A stretch of 64,000 nt of DNA from CAVTWD01 sp963738325 (GCA_963738325.1 CAVTWD010000017.1:620001-684000); one strand, 5' to 3'. Numbered from the stretch's first letter, positions 8,655 to 17,813 are shown. The notes: a model not told the origin generated them from the sequence alone. Numbers and translations are program-made.

Positions 8655-9648
8655 TCAGCCCGCTCGATCCCCGGCTTTGACCGGGATCCCACCCAGCCCA
8701 GCGCCGTCCACCACGTTGCGGTGCAATGTCAGCCACAACCGCAGCAGATGGCGACGGCGAGCCGGATCGTCGTGATCCTCATAGGCCGTCCGGGAGTGCA
8801 GGATCGTGCGGTTCGCCAGCCACTGGATGTCACCCGGCATGAAGTCCATGTCGAGGTGCAGCTCGGGATCCTGCGCCAGCGCGTCGATCAGATCGAGGAG
8901 CTCGACTTGAGCGTCGGTGAGCCGGGGCACCTCGGGATGGCTCTGAGCCTTGTCGATGTACCAGCGCAGGTACACGAACCCGAACCGGTCGGGCAGCCCC
9001 GACACGATCGGCATCGCGAACCATGGCCGCTCACCGGGGCGCTCCTCGCCGTAGCGGTCGAAATACCACCGCTCCTGCAATAGCCCTACGAGGTCGGGAC
9101 GCCGCCGGGCCACCTCCTCGTGGACGGTGACCGAGCTCACGATCTGGGACAAGCCGCCCGACCTGGCCGGCTGCAGGCACAGCAACCCGACGACGTCGGA
9201 CCCGTCCACGTGGAACGGCTGCGCCAGACGAGTCCGGTAGCGTCGCACCGTCGGATCGTCGGGATCTGAACCGTCGTCGCGGACATGGCCGAGCAGATCC
9301 CCGGCCGCGTTCTGCGACACCGACACCCCCAGATGGGCGCCCATCACCACGTAGGCGATCGCCGCTCCGTCCTCACCCAGCTCGTCGACCGGTACCCCAC
9401 GCACCAGCACGAAGCCCCGGCCCACATCCAGCTCGTCGGCCCACCCCGTCGATCACGCCCGACAAGGTCGGCAGCGGCACGTCGTCGCGCCGAACACCAT
9501 CGAGGGCGACGCCCGCGTCGCGCACCACCCCCACTGCGCTCCGCAGCTCGGCGATCTCGGCCGGAGACAGCTCGTGCACCCAGTCGCCCCGACCGACCAG
9601 GTCGACCCCCCGCCACCCCGCCTGACCGGAACCCACCCCAGCGCTCAC
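8655..9648 (-). pseudogene. TauD/TfdA-family Fe(II)/2-oxoglutarate dioxygenase (one extra G near 9444)
   Basis: This is a non-haem iron oxygenase of about 330 residues. The facial triad is visible as FHVDGSD (His, Asp) and a late LHSRTAYEDHDDPARRRHLLR (distal His and 2-oxoglutarate Arg). The start is GTG 9648, overlapping the arsI stop (GTGA). The length is one base over a multiple of three, and dropping one G from a GGGG run near 9444 joins the two frames. Translational coupling to arsI suggests a substrate in organoarsenical metabolism, but the substrate is unknown. Alternatives are taurine- or clavaminate-type hydroxylases. Confidence 0.82.
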
Positions 9649-10094
9649 CCGCAGCAGCGTCCAGTCGTCGGAGCCGCCACACCCACCGCCGCCGCGGCCG
9701 TGTCGCAGCACCCGTCGGTCGGCGTGAGCGCCGGGGCGTCGGCCAGCACCATGTAGAACTCCCAGGCGTTGTCCGGACCCTGCACCCACACCTTGTCCTG
9801 CACCGCGTAGCAACACGTCGTCGACTCCCGCAGCTCCGTCGGCAGATCCTCACCACGAGCCCTGACGACCGCGGCCATCACCGCGTCGGTCGATTCGACC
9901 TCGACCCCGAGATGGTTCAACGAGCCCGGCTCCCCGCCACCGGCGAACAGCACCAACTTCAGCGGCGGATCCGCGACCGCGAAGTTTGCATAGCCGTCAC
10001 GCACCTTGGCCGGCGGCACCCCGAAGAGCTTGGTGTAGAAGTCGATCGACGCCTCGAGATCGGCGACGTTCAAAGCGAGCTGGACACGAGCCAC
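9645..10094 (-). CDS. arsI: ArsI/CadI-type C-As lyase (vicinal oxygen chelate dioxygenase)
   Basis: This 149-residue VOC-fold protein matches ArsI, which demethylates methylarsenite using Fe(II) and O2. Family ligands are at the expected places: Gln5, His61 (SLNHLGVEVES) and Glu112 (AWEFY). The thiol pair Cys94-Cys95 (TTCCYAVQDKVWV) binds the trivalent organoarsenical. A C-terminal tail adds two further CC pairs (DGCCD, GRCCG). It is intact and transcribed divergently from an arsR, with an ATCGA-N6-TCGAT site 15 bases upstream. It reverses ArsM-type methylation, or attacks environmental methylarsenicals. Confidence 0.9.
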   Translation of the reverse strand: MARVQLALNVADLEASIDFYTKLFGVPPAKVRDGYANFAVADPPLKLVLFAGGGEPGSLNHLGVEVESTDAVMAAVVRARGEDLPTELRESTTCCYAVQDKVWVQGPDNAWEFYMVLADAPALTPTDGCCDTAAAAVGVAAPTTGRCCG

Positions 10095-10108
10095 GATTCC
10101 TCCACTAC

Positions 10109-10124
10109 ATCGAAGTTCGTCGAT
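10109..10124. promoter_or_regulatory. ATCGA-N6-TCGAT palindrome upstream of arsI
   Basis: This perfect 5-6-5 inverted repeat lies 15 bases from the arsI start. A second copy lies 55 bases away toward arsR, and a third is in the arsM-side promoter. Confidence 0.65.
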
Positions 10125-10163
10125 ATCACTCTAGCCAGTGATCGGCGACCGTCAATGCGCTAG

Positions 10164-10179
10164 ATCGACAATCCTCGAT
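10164..10179. promoter_or_regulatory. ATCGA-N6-TCGAT palindrome upstream of arsR
   Basis: This is the second copy in the divergent arsI/arsR gap, 12 bases upstream of the GTG start. Repression of both promoters by the adjacent ArsR is the simplest reading. Confidence 0.65.
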
Positions 10180-10190
10180 AACCTTCCGCC

Positions 10191-10532
10191 GTGAGCGCCC
10201 GCACCTCCCAGCTCCCGATCGACACCGAGCTCTGCTGCGCGCCCGTCAGCACCGAGCCGCTCGACCAAGACCAAGCCGAGGCACTCGCCGCCGCGTTCGC
10301 CGCGCTCGCCGACCCCACGAGGCTGCGCCTGCTGTCGTACATCGCATCAGCCGACGGCGAGGTCTGCGCCTGTGACCTCCTCGAGCCCTCCGGACGCTCG
10401 CAGCCCACCGTCAGCCACCACATGAAGATCCTCGTCGACGCCGGGCTCGTCACCCGTGAGAAACGCTCCCTCTGGGTCTGGTACCGCGTCATCCCCGAAC
10501 GCCTCGAAGCCCTGCGATCGACACTCAGTTGA
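10191..10532 (+). CDS. arsR: ArsR repressor divergent from arsI
   Basis: This 113-residue winged-helix regulator has LCCAP near the N-terminus (Cys15, Cys16) and EVCACDLL in helix 3. The recognition helix region is RSQPTVSHHMKIL. The combined N-terminal CC and CAC give the cysteine set of high-affinity As(III)-sensing ArsR proteins. The start is GTG at 10191. It is flanked by two copies of the putative operator and probably controls arsI and the dioxygenase as well as itself. Confidence 0.9.
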   Translation: MSARTSQLPIDTELCCAPVSTEPLDQDQAEALAAAFAALADPTRLRLLSYIASADGEVCACDLLEPSGRSQPTVSHHMKILVDAGLVTREKRSLWVWYRVIPERLEALRSTLS

Positions 10533-10635
10533 ACCGAAGCCGGGGACCAACAGGGCAGAGTTTCTGGCCCTCCGCCCGAATCCGGAAGCGGCCTGGGCCT
10601 GACCTTGGGGCGCAAAGAACGCGCCACGACGCCGG

Positions 10636-11829
10636 CTACTCGTCGGGTTCCTCGGGCGTCGCCTTGCGCGAGGGAGAGCCGAAGGCTCGGTCCGAAGCTG
10701 GGGTGAGGAGTTCGGCGAGGAGGTTGGCGGCGTCGCGATCGGCGCCGGGCATGGCGTGGGCGTAGATGTTGACGGTGGTGGAGGCGCGGGCGTGGCAGAG
10801 CCGTTCGGACACGACGGGGACGGGGACACCGGCGGCGAGCATGGTCGTGGCCATGAAGTGGCGAAGGTCGTGCAACCGGAAATGCGCCAGCCCTGCTTGT
10901 CGTCGGTAGCGGATGAAGCGTTTGGTGACCCAGTTCGGCTGCCACGGCCGCCGTCCGGTGGGGTCATCGGAGAACACGAACCCGTCCTCGGGCTCGACGT
11001 CGGCAGTGGCCTCCCGTTCTCCGCGGCGTCGCGCATGCTCGATCACCGTGGCCAGTGTCTCGTGATCGAGCGCCACCCGATAGGTGCGTCGGTTCTTGGA
11101 CGGCTGAAGCACCGGCCCGCTGGGTCCCTCGACGAGGGCTCGCGAGAACCCGATGGCTGAGCGGGCCAGGTCGATGTCGGACCATCGCAAGGCCAACAAC
11201 TGGCTGCGACGGGCCCCGGTCGTCGCGGCCAGACGAAGGTAGGTGTAGAAGCTCGGATCGGCGGCACGGACCGCGGCGAGAAGCCGGCCGACCTGGACTG
11301 GGTTGGGCGGGCGGATCTCGGCGGGCTGCACCCGGGGCGGCGAGGCGTGACTGGCCGGGTTGAGCCAGATCCATTCCCACCGCATTGCTTGGGTCAAGGC
11401 GCGGTGCAGCACGACGTGAACGCGGTGCACGGTGCCGGGAGCGAGGGGCCGGGCGTCGCGTCCACCGGCCCGTAGCAGATGCGCGTAGAAGTCGTCGATG
11501 TCGGCGGTGGTCAGCTTGGTGACTGGTAAGTAGCCCAGATGGGGATCAAGATGGCAGCGGATCAGGCTGCGGGTCTCGCGGACCGTGGACACTGCCCAGT
11601 TCGGCGAGGCTGCGGTGAACCATCGTTGCAGCAGGTCGGTGACAGTCCCGGCGAGGGCCCGCGCGGCCTGTGCTTCGTCGACCAGCAGCGCCAGCTGGGC
11701 CTGGGCGTAGCGACGGCCCCCGTGGACCGTGCGAGCAGCCCAGCGCTGCTTACCGGTGTCAGGGTCCAGTCCGAGGTAAACCCGCAGCTGCCACGAGTCA
11801 CGACCGCGTTGGCGCATCGATCCAGGCAC
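10636..11829 (-). CDS. tyrosine integrase 1 (tRNA-Gly site-specific)
   Basis: This 397-residue phage-type integrase has an N-terminal arm-binding domain (MRQRGRDSWQLRVYLGLD), a SAM-like core-binding domain and a C-terminal catalytic domain. The catalytic residues are visible: Arg in TTGARRSQLLALRW, His-x2-Arg in LHDLRHFMAT, His in RLCHAR and nucleophile Tyr in VNIYAHAM. GTG 11829 or ATG 11817 could start it. It is intact. It sits beside a tRNA-Gly 3'-end core at 11975 and three 11-bp-spaced repeats, so it marks the right end of the element carrying the ars genes. It is a paralogue of integrases 2-4 but the most divergent of them. Confidence 0.93.
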   Translation of the reverse strand: MPGSMRQRGRDSWQLRVYLGLDPDTGKQRWAARTVHGGRRYAQAQLALLVDEAQAARALAGTVTDLLQRWFTAASPNWAVSTVRETRSLIRCHLDPHLGYLPVTKLTTADIDDFYAHLLRAGGRDARPLAPGTVHRVHVVLHRALTQAMRWEWIWLNPASHASPPRVQPAEIRPPNPVQVGRLLAAVRAADPSFYTYLRLAATTGARRSQLLALRWSDIDLARSAIGFSRALVEGPSGPVLQPSKNRRTYRVALDHETLATVIEHARRRGEREATADVEPEDGFVFSDDPTGRRPWQPNWVTKRFIRYRRQAGLAHFRLHDLRHFMATTMLAAGVPVPVVSERLCHARASTTVNIYAHAMPGADRDAANLLAELLTPASDRAFGSPSRKATPEEPDE

Positions 11830-11874
11830 GTCAGCCCCCCATCACCGTCCCCAGCGGACGAACCGTAGGACGGC

Positions 11875-11903
11875 CATGGACATGTCATGGACCAGCCATG
11901 GAC
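11875..11903. repeat. three CATGGAC direct repeats at exact 11-bp spacing
   Basis: CATGGAC occurs at 11875, 11886 and 11897, just upstream of integrase 1. One copy per helical turn suggests integrase or accessory-factor (arm-type) binding, or autoregulation. The other three integrases have a differently spelled triplet at the same place. Confidence 0.7.
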
Positions 11904-11974
11904 AACCGAGCAGGCCGTGGCGGCACTTCGCGCACGGAACGCCGGTGAACACCCTGCTCACTGCCAGGATCGGT

Positions 11975-12019
11975 TGGAGCGGACGACGGGATTCGAACCC
12001 GCGACCCTCACCTTGGCAA
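11975..12019 (-). repeat. att core 1: 3' half of tRNA-Gly(GCC)
   Basis: Read on the minus strand, this 45-bp core runs from the anticodon loop (TTGCCAA) through the T-arm (GGGTTCGAATCCC) to the acceptor end and CCA. The 5' half of a tRNA does not follow; A-rich sequence does. It is therefore an integrase attachment remnant, not a functional tRNA. Four more copies lie to the right. Confidence 0.85.
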
Positions 12020-12348
12020 AAAAAAGGAAGAAGAAGGAAAATGGGAACCGTCCGCCCAGTCCGCTCCAGTCCGCTGAGCAGGCCCCAGTCCGGCGACTTG
12101 TCCGCCCAGTCCGTCGGAGTCGGCCCCCGTCCGGCCCGGATAGTTCAACGCGTTAAACAGTCTGCGAGTTCAGGGCGTGAACCTTCCGAGGCGTGGTCGA
12201 CTCGTCGGTGACACCGATCCGGCCTTCGCGGACGAGCGAATACCGACGGACGCCGAGCCGCACTTCGCCGGGAGTGTGCGCCTCCGCCGGTTGGCGACCG
12301 AGCGATACCGAGCGCCCTCGACCCGGCGATCGGGGACATGCTGTCGCC

Positions 12349-12951
12349 ATGCTCACCTCGGATCCAAAGGCGGATCTCCACCGCTATCTGCAGACAGCCC
12401 GCGAGGCTTTGCTGTGGAAGCTCGATGGGCTCTCGGACTACGACATCCGTCGCCCGATGACGCCGACTGGCACGAACCTGCTCGGCCTGGTCAAGCACGT
12501 AGCCAGCACCGAGTTGGGGTACTTCGGCGACGTCTTCGGTCGACCGTCGGGTGAGCCGCTGCCATGGTTCGATGATGACGCCGAGGCGAACGCGGACATG
12601 TGGGCCACCGCCGACGAGTCTCGTGACCAGATCGTTGGCCTGTACCACCGGGCTTGGGCGCATTCGGATGCCACCATCGAGGCGTTGCAGCTCGAGGCCG
12701 CTGGTCGTGTGCCCTGGTGGCCGGAGGACCGGAGCGAGGTGACGTTGCAGCAGATCGTCGTGCACATGATCGCCGAGACCCACCGGCACGCCGGCCATGC
12801 CGACATCATCCGCGAGCTCATCGACGGCGCCGCTGGGCTCCGTGCAGACAACGACAACATGGCACCCGGTGACGCGTCCTGGTGGAAGGAGTACCGCGAC
12901 CGGCTCGACCGAGTCGCGCGCCAGGGCGACGAGGGCTCGACGAAGCAGTGA
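12349..12951 (+). CDS. DinB-family protein (DUF664-type)
   Basis: This 200-residue four-helix-bundle protein has the metal-binding histidines of the DinB/DUF664 fold: LVKHVASTELGYFG, then QQIVVHMIAETHRHAGHADIIRELID. Actinobacterial members are putative metal-dependent thiol transferases or hydrolases, e.g. mycothiol-linked; the substrate is not known here. ATG 12349 was chosen because the homologous sequence starts at that point. It is the only gene in the small 1.9-kb segment between att cores 1 and 2. Confidence 0.85.
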   Translation: MLTSDPKADLHRYLQTAREALLWKLDGLSDYDIRRPMTPTGTNLLGLVKHVASTELGYFGDVFGRPSGEPLPWFDDDAEANADMWATADESRDQIVGLYHRAWAHSDATIEALQLEAAGRVPWWPEDRSEVTLQQIVVHMIAETHRHAGHADIIRELIDGAAGLRADNDNMAPGDASWWKEYRDRLDRVARQGDEGSTKQ

Positions 12952-13892
12952 GGCGCAGCGATAAGCAGCCACCATGCGGGTCGACGCCGGACTCGCATCC
13001 ATCACGGAACTGACGCGCGGTGACGCTTGCTATCGGGCCCAAGACCCGCGTGTTCGGTGCGATCGGCGACTATCCCCAAACGCGCGCGACAGCGTCGCTA
13101 GTGCGTCACCGATGTGCCGTTAACTCCAGCCCGCGGTGTGAAACGGGCTCGCTGCCAGCGGTGCTGCGTCGAGGACATGTCATCGACGCACCGGCGACAC
13201 CCAGCCGCTCCCGGCCCGGAACACGATCGAGCCGCTCGCGGTCGTTAGGACGAGTCCAGCTCGGCGCGGGCCGCGCGAGAGCTGGGGCCTCGAACGCTGT
13301 CGACGGACGACAGCGATGTACGAGCATGTCGCCCACGCCGCTCGTGTTCGTGCACACGGAGCGCTGCGCATGACTCGTGCATCCGGCCGAGCAGGAGCTC
13401 AGCGACGCTGTGGAGGCGGACGACGACGGGGCTCCTGGGACATGCGGCGGCTACGTCGAGTACGTCGAGTACGTCGAGGACGCGCTCGAGATAACGCGTC
13501 CGCAACGAGCCGACAAACCCCCGTCGGCTACATCAACGACACCACAATCCTGACCTGAGATAGTGCCGATCGAGGGCACTCGATATCGCCGCGCGGAACG
13601 ACGGGACGGAATGGCTTACCCGCACGCTGTAACGGCCCTTCCCGGCGTCCGACATCGCTGGCGCTCCAGTGCGGCAAGGCAGGCTTGGCCCCGGCCGGGG
13701 CAAGCCGGTCGTTCGCCACCGGAGCCACGACCACTCACCGGACGAAGGTCATCACCTTCGGATGGAGATGATGTCGCGTGGCCGCAACGCCCGGAGCAGG
13801 CCAAACGCCCGAAGTCGCTTTACGCTCTACGGTGGGGTTTTGAACAATCTACGAACTCACTGCTCCAGAAAACACCCCTTGACCAGGACGTT
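12952..13892. other. 941-base stretch without a supported gene
   Basis: Both strands contain short frames with no recognisable domain or conserved start. The only notable structure is a 9-bp tandem triplet at 13452-13478. The stretch lies between the DinB gene and att core 2. Confidence 0.5.
13452..13478. repeat. 9-bp tandem repeat, three copies of TACGTCGAG
   Basis: Three contiguous copies are followed by degenerate GACGCGCTCGAG. They lie in the gene-poor stretch. No function is apparent. Confidence 0.7.
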
Positions 13893-13937
13893 TGGAGCGG
13901 ACGACGGGATTCGAACCCGCGACCCTCACCTTGGCAA
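13893..13937 (-). repeat. att core 2: 3' half of tRNA-Gly(GCC)
   Basis: This is the same 45-bp core as at 11975. Here the anticodon stem also pairs (TCACC-loop-GGTGA), so it is the least disturbed copy, but no D-arm or acceptor 5' strand follows. About 200 bp to its right closely match the sequence right of att core 3, including a GTGGCACGAAAGTGGCAC direct repeat and a toxin start. No integrase adjoins it. Confidence 0.85.
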
Positions 13938-14119
13938 GGTGACGGAGGTGATGCCACCAACCAGCCCTGACGAGTATTTGCCCTGCTCAGGACCCATCCA
14001 TTGGGCTCCGCTGGCCGCCGTTGCCCACCGCTCGCAGCCGCCCAAAGTGGCACGAAAGTGGCACAAGGCTCGCTCCTCGTTCCGGCGCCGTCACTCGACA
14101 GGCCAATAGCATCGCTGCA

Positions 14120-14440
14120 ATGCCGGGGGGGACGGTCGACCTCGAACCCGAGGGGACCGCCTGGCTCGACGGCCTCGCTGACGTTGAGTTCGGCCACGTC
14201 GCGCGCTACATCGACTTGCTGGCCGACCAGGGCGCCCGTGCCCGGCGAGCCGCTTACCCGACAGCTCGACGGGAAGCCTCGGGAGCTCCGCGTCTACCGC
14301 GGCCGACAACAGACCCGCATCACTGACTACAGGGCCACAGGACCGATCATCGTGGTGCTCGCGATGTTCGCCAAGACCAGACCAGGACAAGATCCGAGAT
14401 TGACCGCGCCCGGCGAGCCAAGCAGCGCTGCGTCGACGAA
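14120..14440 (+). pseudogene. HigB/RelE-type toxin (Gp49-like), frameshifted
   Basis: The first frame gives MPGGTVDLEPEGTAWLDGL, FGHVARYIDLLADQGA. After a shift near 14240 the next frame gives GEPLTRQLDGKPRELRVYRG and RQQTRITDY, then IIVVLAMFAKTRP. This is the order and spacing of phage-derived HigB-family mRNA interferases. No HigA-like antitoxin follows, because the RIT element begins about 60 bases downstream. A shorter copy sits at 24342, also next to an att core. Confidence 0.68.
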
Positions 14441-14635
14441 GGCGACGCAGCGTTCTGTGGCAGTCACCGGCCCGACTCAGCTGCGAGCAGATCGCCGATT
14501 GTTCCGACCTGGTGATTGTTCCGACCTGGGAGTGATTCCGGCCGGTTGGTAGGCGGTTGGGGCGAGCGCAGGTCGGAACAATCCAGCGGCTCTGCCGATG
14601 CCTTCTTCACTGGTTGCGAGTGAAGGAGGCAGTTC

Positions 14636-15550
14636 ATGTCCAGATCGGGTTCCAGCGCGGTGATGCCGTCCGAGGTTCTGTTGGAGGCGTTCATCGGCTA
14701 CTTGCGCAGCGAGCGCGGCGTGTCGGAGTTGACCGTCGAGGCCTATGTGTCCGAGGTTCGGAGGTTCCTCGCGGGCCTCGGTGGACGCGAGCTGCGCGCG
14801 CTGACTGCGGCTGACGTGTCGAGCTCGGTGCTCGGCGAGGTCGGTCATCGGTCGCCGGCGACGGTGCGGCGCTACGGGTGCGCGCTGCGTTCGTTCCTTC
14901 GCTACTGCTGCCTGACGGGCCTCGTCGACCACGACCTTTCGGCAGCGGCGCTGCCCGTGTCGGGGCGGCGACGGTCGCTTTTGCCGCAAGGGATCACACC
15001 GTCGCAAGCGAAGGCCTTGCTGGGGGTGTGTGATCGTCGGCGGGTAAGTGGTCGACGCGACTACGCGGTGATCGTGTTGATGTTGCGGCTCGGGCTGCGG
15101 GCCACCGAAGTCGCCACGCTGCAGCTGGATGATCTCGATTGGCAGGCCGGTCAGCTCACGGTCCACGGCAAGGGCGGCCGCGTTGATCAGCTGCCGCTGC
15201 CCGTCGATGTTGGCGAGGCGATCGTGGCGTACTTGTGCCGGGGCCGGCCGCTCACCGCCACGGTGCGGGAGGTGTTCCTGCGCCTGCGACCTCCCCCTGT
15301 CGGCATCAGGCGAGGCGGGGTGACCGCGATCGTGGCCAGCGCGGCCCGTCGGGCCGGGCTTGGCGTGGTGCGCGCCCACCGGCTGCGCCACACTGCCGCC
15401 AGCGACATGCTGCGCGCGGGCGCACCTCTCGGGGAGATCGGCCAGGTGTTGCGGCACCGGTCGCTCGCCTCCACCGCTGTCTACGCCCGCGTCGACGTCG
15501 AACGGCTCCGCACCATCGCGCGGCCCTGGCCGACAGGAGGGGCGCGGTGA
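14636..15550 (+). CDS. RIT recombinase A (tyrosine recombinase)
   Basis: This 304-residue integrase-like protein is the first of three. It has an N-terminal SAM-like domain (FIGYLRSERGVSELTVEAYVSEVRRFL) and a catalytic domain. The first Arg is in LRLGLRATEVATLQLDDLDW, the HxxR motif is HRLRHTAASDML, and the Tyr is in STAVYARVDVERL. ATG follows a strong GAAGGAGG ribosome site. The stop overlaps the second gene (GTGA). All catalytic residues are present. Confidence 0.9.
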   Translation: MSRSGSSAVMPSEVLLEAFIGYLRSERGVSELTVEAYVSEVRRFLAGLGGRELRALTAADVSSSVLGEVGHRSPATVRRYGCALRSFLRYCCLTGLVDHDLSAAALPVSGRRRSLLPQGITPSQAKALLGVCDRRRVSGRRDYAVIVLMLRLGLRATEVATLQLDDLDWQAGQLTVHGKGGRVDQLPLPVDVGEAIVAYLCRGRPLTATVREVFLRLRPPPVGIRRGGVTAIVASAARRAGLGVVRAHRLRHTAASDMLRAGAPLGEIGQVLRHRSLASTAVYARVDVERLRTIARPWPTGGAR

Positions 15551-16469
15551 GCACGCTGGGCGAGCATCTCGATGATTACCTGCGGCTGCGCCGGGGGTTG
15601 GGTTTCCAGCTCGTTGATGCGGCCAGGTTCTTGGCGGGCTTCGTCGTCTACCTCGAGGCCTGTGGAGCGACGATGGTGACCGTCGAGTTGGCGGTCGCCT
15701 GGGCCCGTCAGCCCGAGGGACTCAAGCCGATCAGCGTCGACTACCGGCTGAGCGCGGTGCGCTGCTTTGCCCGCTACCTGCACGCGATCGACCCAGCTCA
15801 TCAGGTCCCACCGCCCGGTCTGCTCTCCGTCCCGCGGCGGCGGCCGGCACCCTACATCTACACGCCGGACCAACTCGGCGAGGTGCTGGCCGCAACGCAA
15901 CGGCTCCAACCGCCGCTGCGGGCGGCGACCTGCCTCGCCTTGTTCGGGCTGCTGGCCGCGACCGGCATGCGCGTCGGGGAGGCGGTCGCGCTCGAGGTGC
16001 ACGGAGGTCGACCTCGTCCACGGGATGATCACCGTCCGAGCACGCGAAGTTCGACCGTGTGCGGCTGGTGCCTCTGCACCCGTCAGTCACCGCCGAACTG
16101 CGGGAATATGCAACAGCCCGCGATCGGCTGTGCCCGAGACCGCTGGTCGATCGGTTCTTCCTGTCGGTCACCGGGGGCGTGCTCTCGCGGCACGCGGCCC
16201 ACCGGGCGTTCCGCGAGGCCACCGAACGGATTGGGCTGCGCACCGAGACCGTTCATCCGCGCATACACGATCTGAGGCATGCGTTCGCGGTGCACACACT
16301 CATCGATGCGCACCGCCACGGCGTCGACATCTCGGCGCTGCTGCCGGTGCTGTCCACCTATCTCGGCCACGTAGAGCCGGCCAACACCTACTGGTACTTG
16401 TCTGCGGTGCCCGAGCTCATGCAGTTGGTTGCGGCTCGTCTCGAACAGCACCAGGGAGGCGAATCATGA
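15547..16469 (+). pseudogene. RIT recombinase B (two frameshifts near 16005 and 16045)
   Basis: The second recombinase reads in three frames. The N-terminal part is LGEHLDDYLRLRRGLGFQ through ATGMRVGEAVALE. A short middle piece, EVDLVHGMITVR, follows. The C-terminal part is VRLVPLHPSVTAELREY, then HDLRHAFAVHTL and GHVEPANTYWYL, the catalytic HxxR and Tyr. Two single-base corrections join them. The GTG start overlaps the first gene and the stop overlaps the third. If the frameshifts are real the element cannot encode all three proteins. Confidence 0.82.
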
Positions 16470-17455
16470 CCGCGCTCGCACCGGTGCTACAGGCCTTCTT
16501 CACCGATCGTCTCATGGCGCAACGTCGCGCCTCCCCTCACACCATCGCCGGCTACCGCGACACGTTCCGGCTGCTGCTCGGCTTCGCCGCCGCCAGGACT
16601 CGCAAGGCGCCGTCGAGGCTCGACATCGCGGACTTGGACGCGCCGCTCGTCGCCGGGTTCTTGGACCATCTCGAACACGACCGGCACAACACGATTCGCA
16701 CCCGCAACTGGCGGCTCGCAGCTATCCACTCGCTGTTCGGCTACGCCGCTCTCCACCACCCCGAACACGCCGCCGTCATCCAGCGCGTGCTCGCCATCCC
16801 GACCAAGCACCGCGAGCACAGAGACGTCACCTGGCTCACCGACACCGAGGTCGACAAACTCCTGACCGCGCCCGACCGCAGCACCTGGGCCGGTCGGCGG
16901 GACCACGCCATGCTCGTCCTCGCCGTCCAGACCGGCCTGCGGATCTCCGAGATCATCAGCCTGTCCCGCGGCGACGTCGCCCTCCAGGCCGGCGCACACG
17001 TCCGCTGCATCGGCAAGGGACGGAAGGAACGCGCCACCCCGCTCACCACGCTCACCGTCGCGGTGCTGCGCGGCTGGCTCAGCGAGGACACTGGCGAGCT
17101 GTGGGAACCGCTGTTCCCGACACGCACCGGGACACGGCTCAGCCACGACGCCATCGAACGCCGCCTCGCCGGCCACCTCGCCGTCGCCCGCAGCAGCTGC
17201 CCGTCGTTGCGCGACAAGCACGTCACCATGCACACCTTGCGGCACACCGCCGCCATGCGGCTCCTCCACGCCGGCACCGACGTCGCCGTCATCGCGCTCT
17301 GGCTTGGCCACGAACAGATCGCCACCGCCCACATCTACCTGCACGCCGACATGGACCAGAAGGAGCGAGCAGTCGCCCGCGTCACGCCGCCGGGCACCAC
17401 GCCCGGCCGCTACCAGCCGCCCGACCCGCTACTCGCCTTCCTCGACGCCCTCTGA
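16466..17455 (+). CDS. RIT recombinase C (tyrosine recombinase)
   Basis: This intact 329-residue recombinase starts with MTALAPVLQAFFTDRL, followed by core-binding helices. The catalytic Arg is in VQTGLRISEIISLSRGD, the motif HTLRHTAAMRLL supplies HxxR, and the nucleophile is in TAHIYLHADM. It starts at an ATGA overlap with recombinase B. Its TGA lies inside the internal GATTGTTCCGACC end repeat, so the coding and end sequences overlap. Confidence 0.9.
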   Translation: MTALAPVLQAFFTDRLMAQRRASPHTIAGYRDTFRLLLGFAAARTRKAPSRLDIADLDAPLVAGFLDHLEHDRHNTIRTRNWRLAAIHSLFGYAALHHPEHAAVIQRVLAIPTKHREHRDVTWLTDTEVDKLLTAPDRSTWAGRRDHAMLVLAVQTGLRISEIISLSRGDVALQAGAHVRCIGKGRKERATPLTTLTVAVLRGWLSEDTGELWEPLFPTRTGTRLSHDAIERRLAGHLAVARSSCPSLRDKHVTMHTLRHTAAMRLLHAGTDVAVIALWLGHEQIATAHIYLHADMDQKERAVARVTPPGTTPGRYQPPDPLLAFLDAL

Positions 17456-17540
17456 TTGTTCCGACCCCGCGGCCAACGATCCTGAGATCGCACAAGCTGA
17501 TCGACGCGGAGGTCGGAACAATCACCAGGTCGGAACAATC

Positions 17541-17568
17541 GGCGTTGTTCCGAGGTCGGAACAACGCC
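17541..17568. repeat. perfect 12-bp stem hairpin abutting the RIT right end
   Basis: GGCGTTGTTCCG pairs with CGGAACAACGCC around AGGT. It starts at the base after the RIT terminal repeat and contains the same TTGTTCCG/CGGAACAA core as the element ends. It may be a target-site feature or the trace of another end. Confidence 0.6.
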
Positions 17569-17813
17569 GAATATGGGCACGTGTCGCGGCCGCAAGCGGC
17601 ATGGCGCCCAGCCTCGCTGGTCGCGCCGACGATGGATTGGACGGCGTCATTATGTCGCGCTCGATATGGGCCGAAGTAGGGCGGTGGTTGCGCGGTGACG
17701 GAGTGGGTTATCAAGCGGCGCTATGCCCCGGTGTTGAGCTCGCTGCAGCCCCGATGGCACCATGCACCTGGCGCACGACATACCCGAGCAGTCGATCCGC
17801 TAGCCTATGAGTC

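Larger units (their letters stand above)
14497..17540. mobile_element. RIT element (recombinase in trio) with perfect 31-bp terminal inverted repeats
   Basis: The outer 31 bp at 14497-14527 and 17510-17540 are exact inverted copies. Each consists of two direct copies of GATTGTTCCGACCT separated by GGT. A third, inward-facing copy sits 42 bases inside each end (14570-14583 and 17454-17466). Three overlapping tyrosine recombinase genes fill the interior. This is the defining layout of RIT elements. Total length is 3,044 bp. No convincing target duplication is seen. Confidence 0.9.

Noticed and set aside
13452..13478. CRISPR-like or VNTR array
   Set aside because: Only three contiguous 9-bp units without spacers. 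No cas genes occur in the window.
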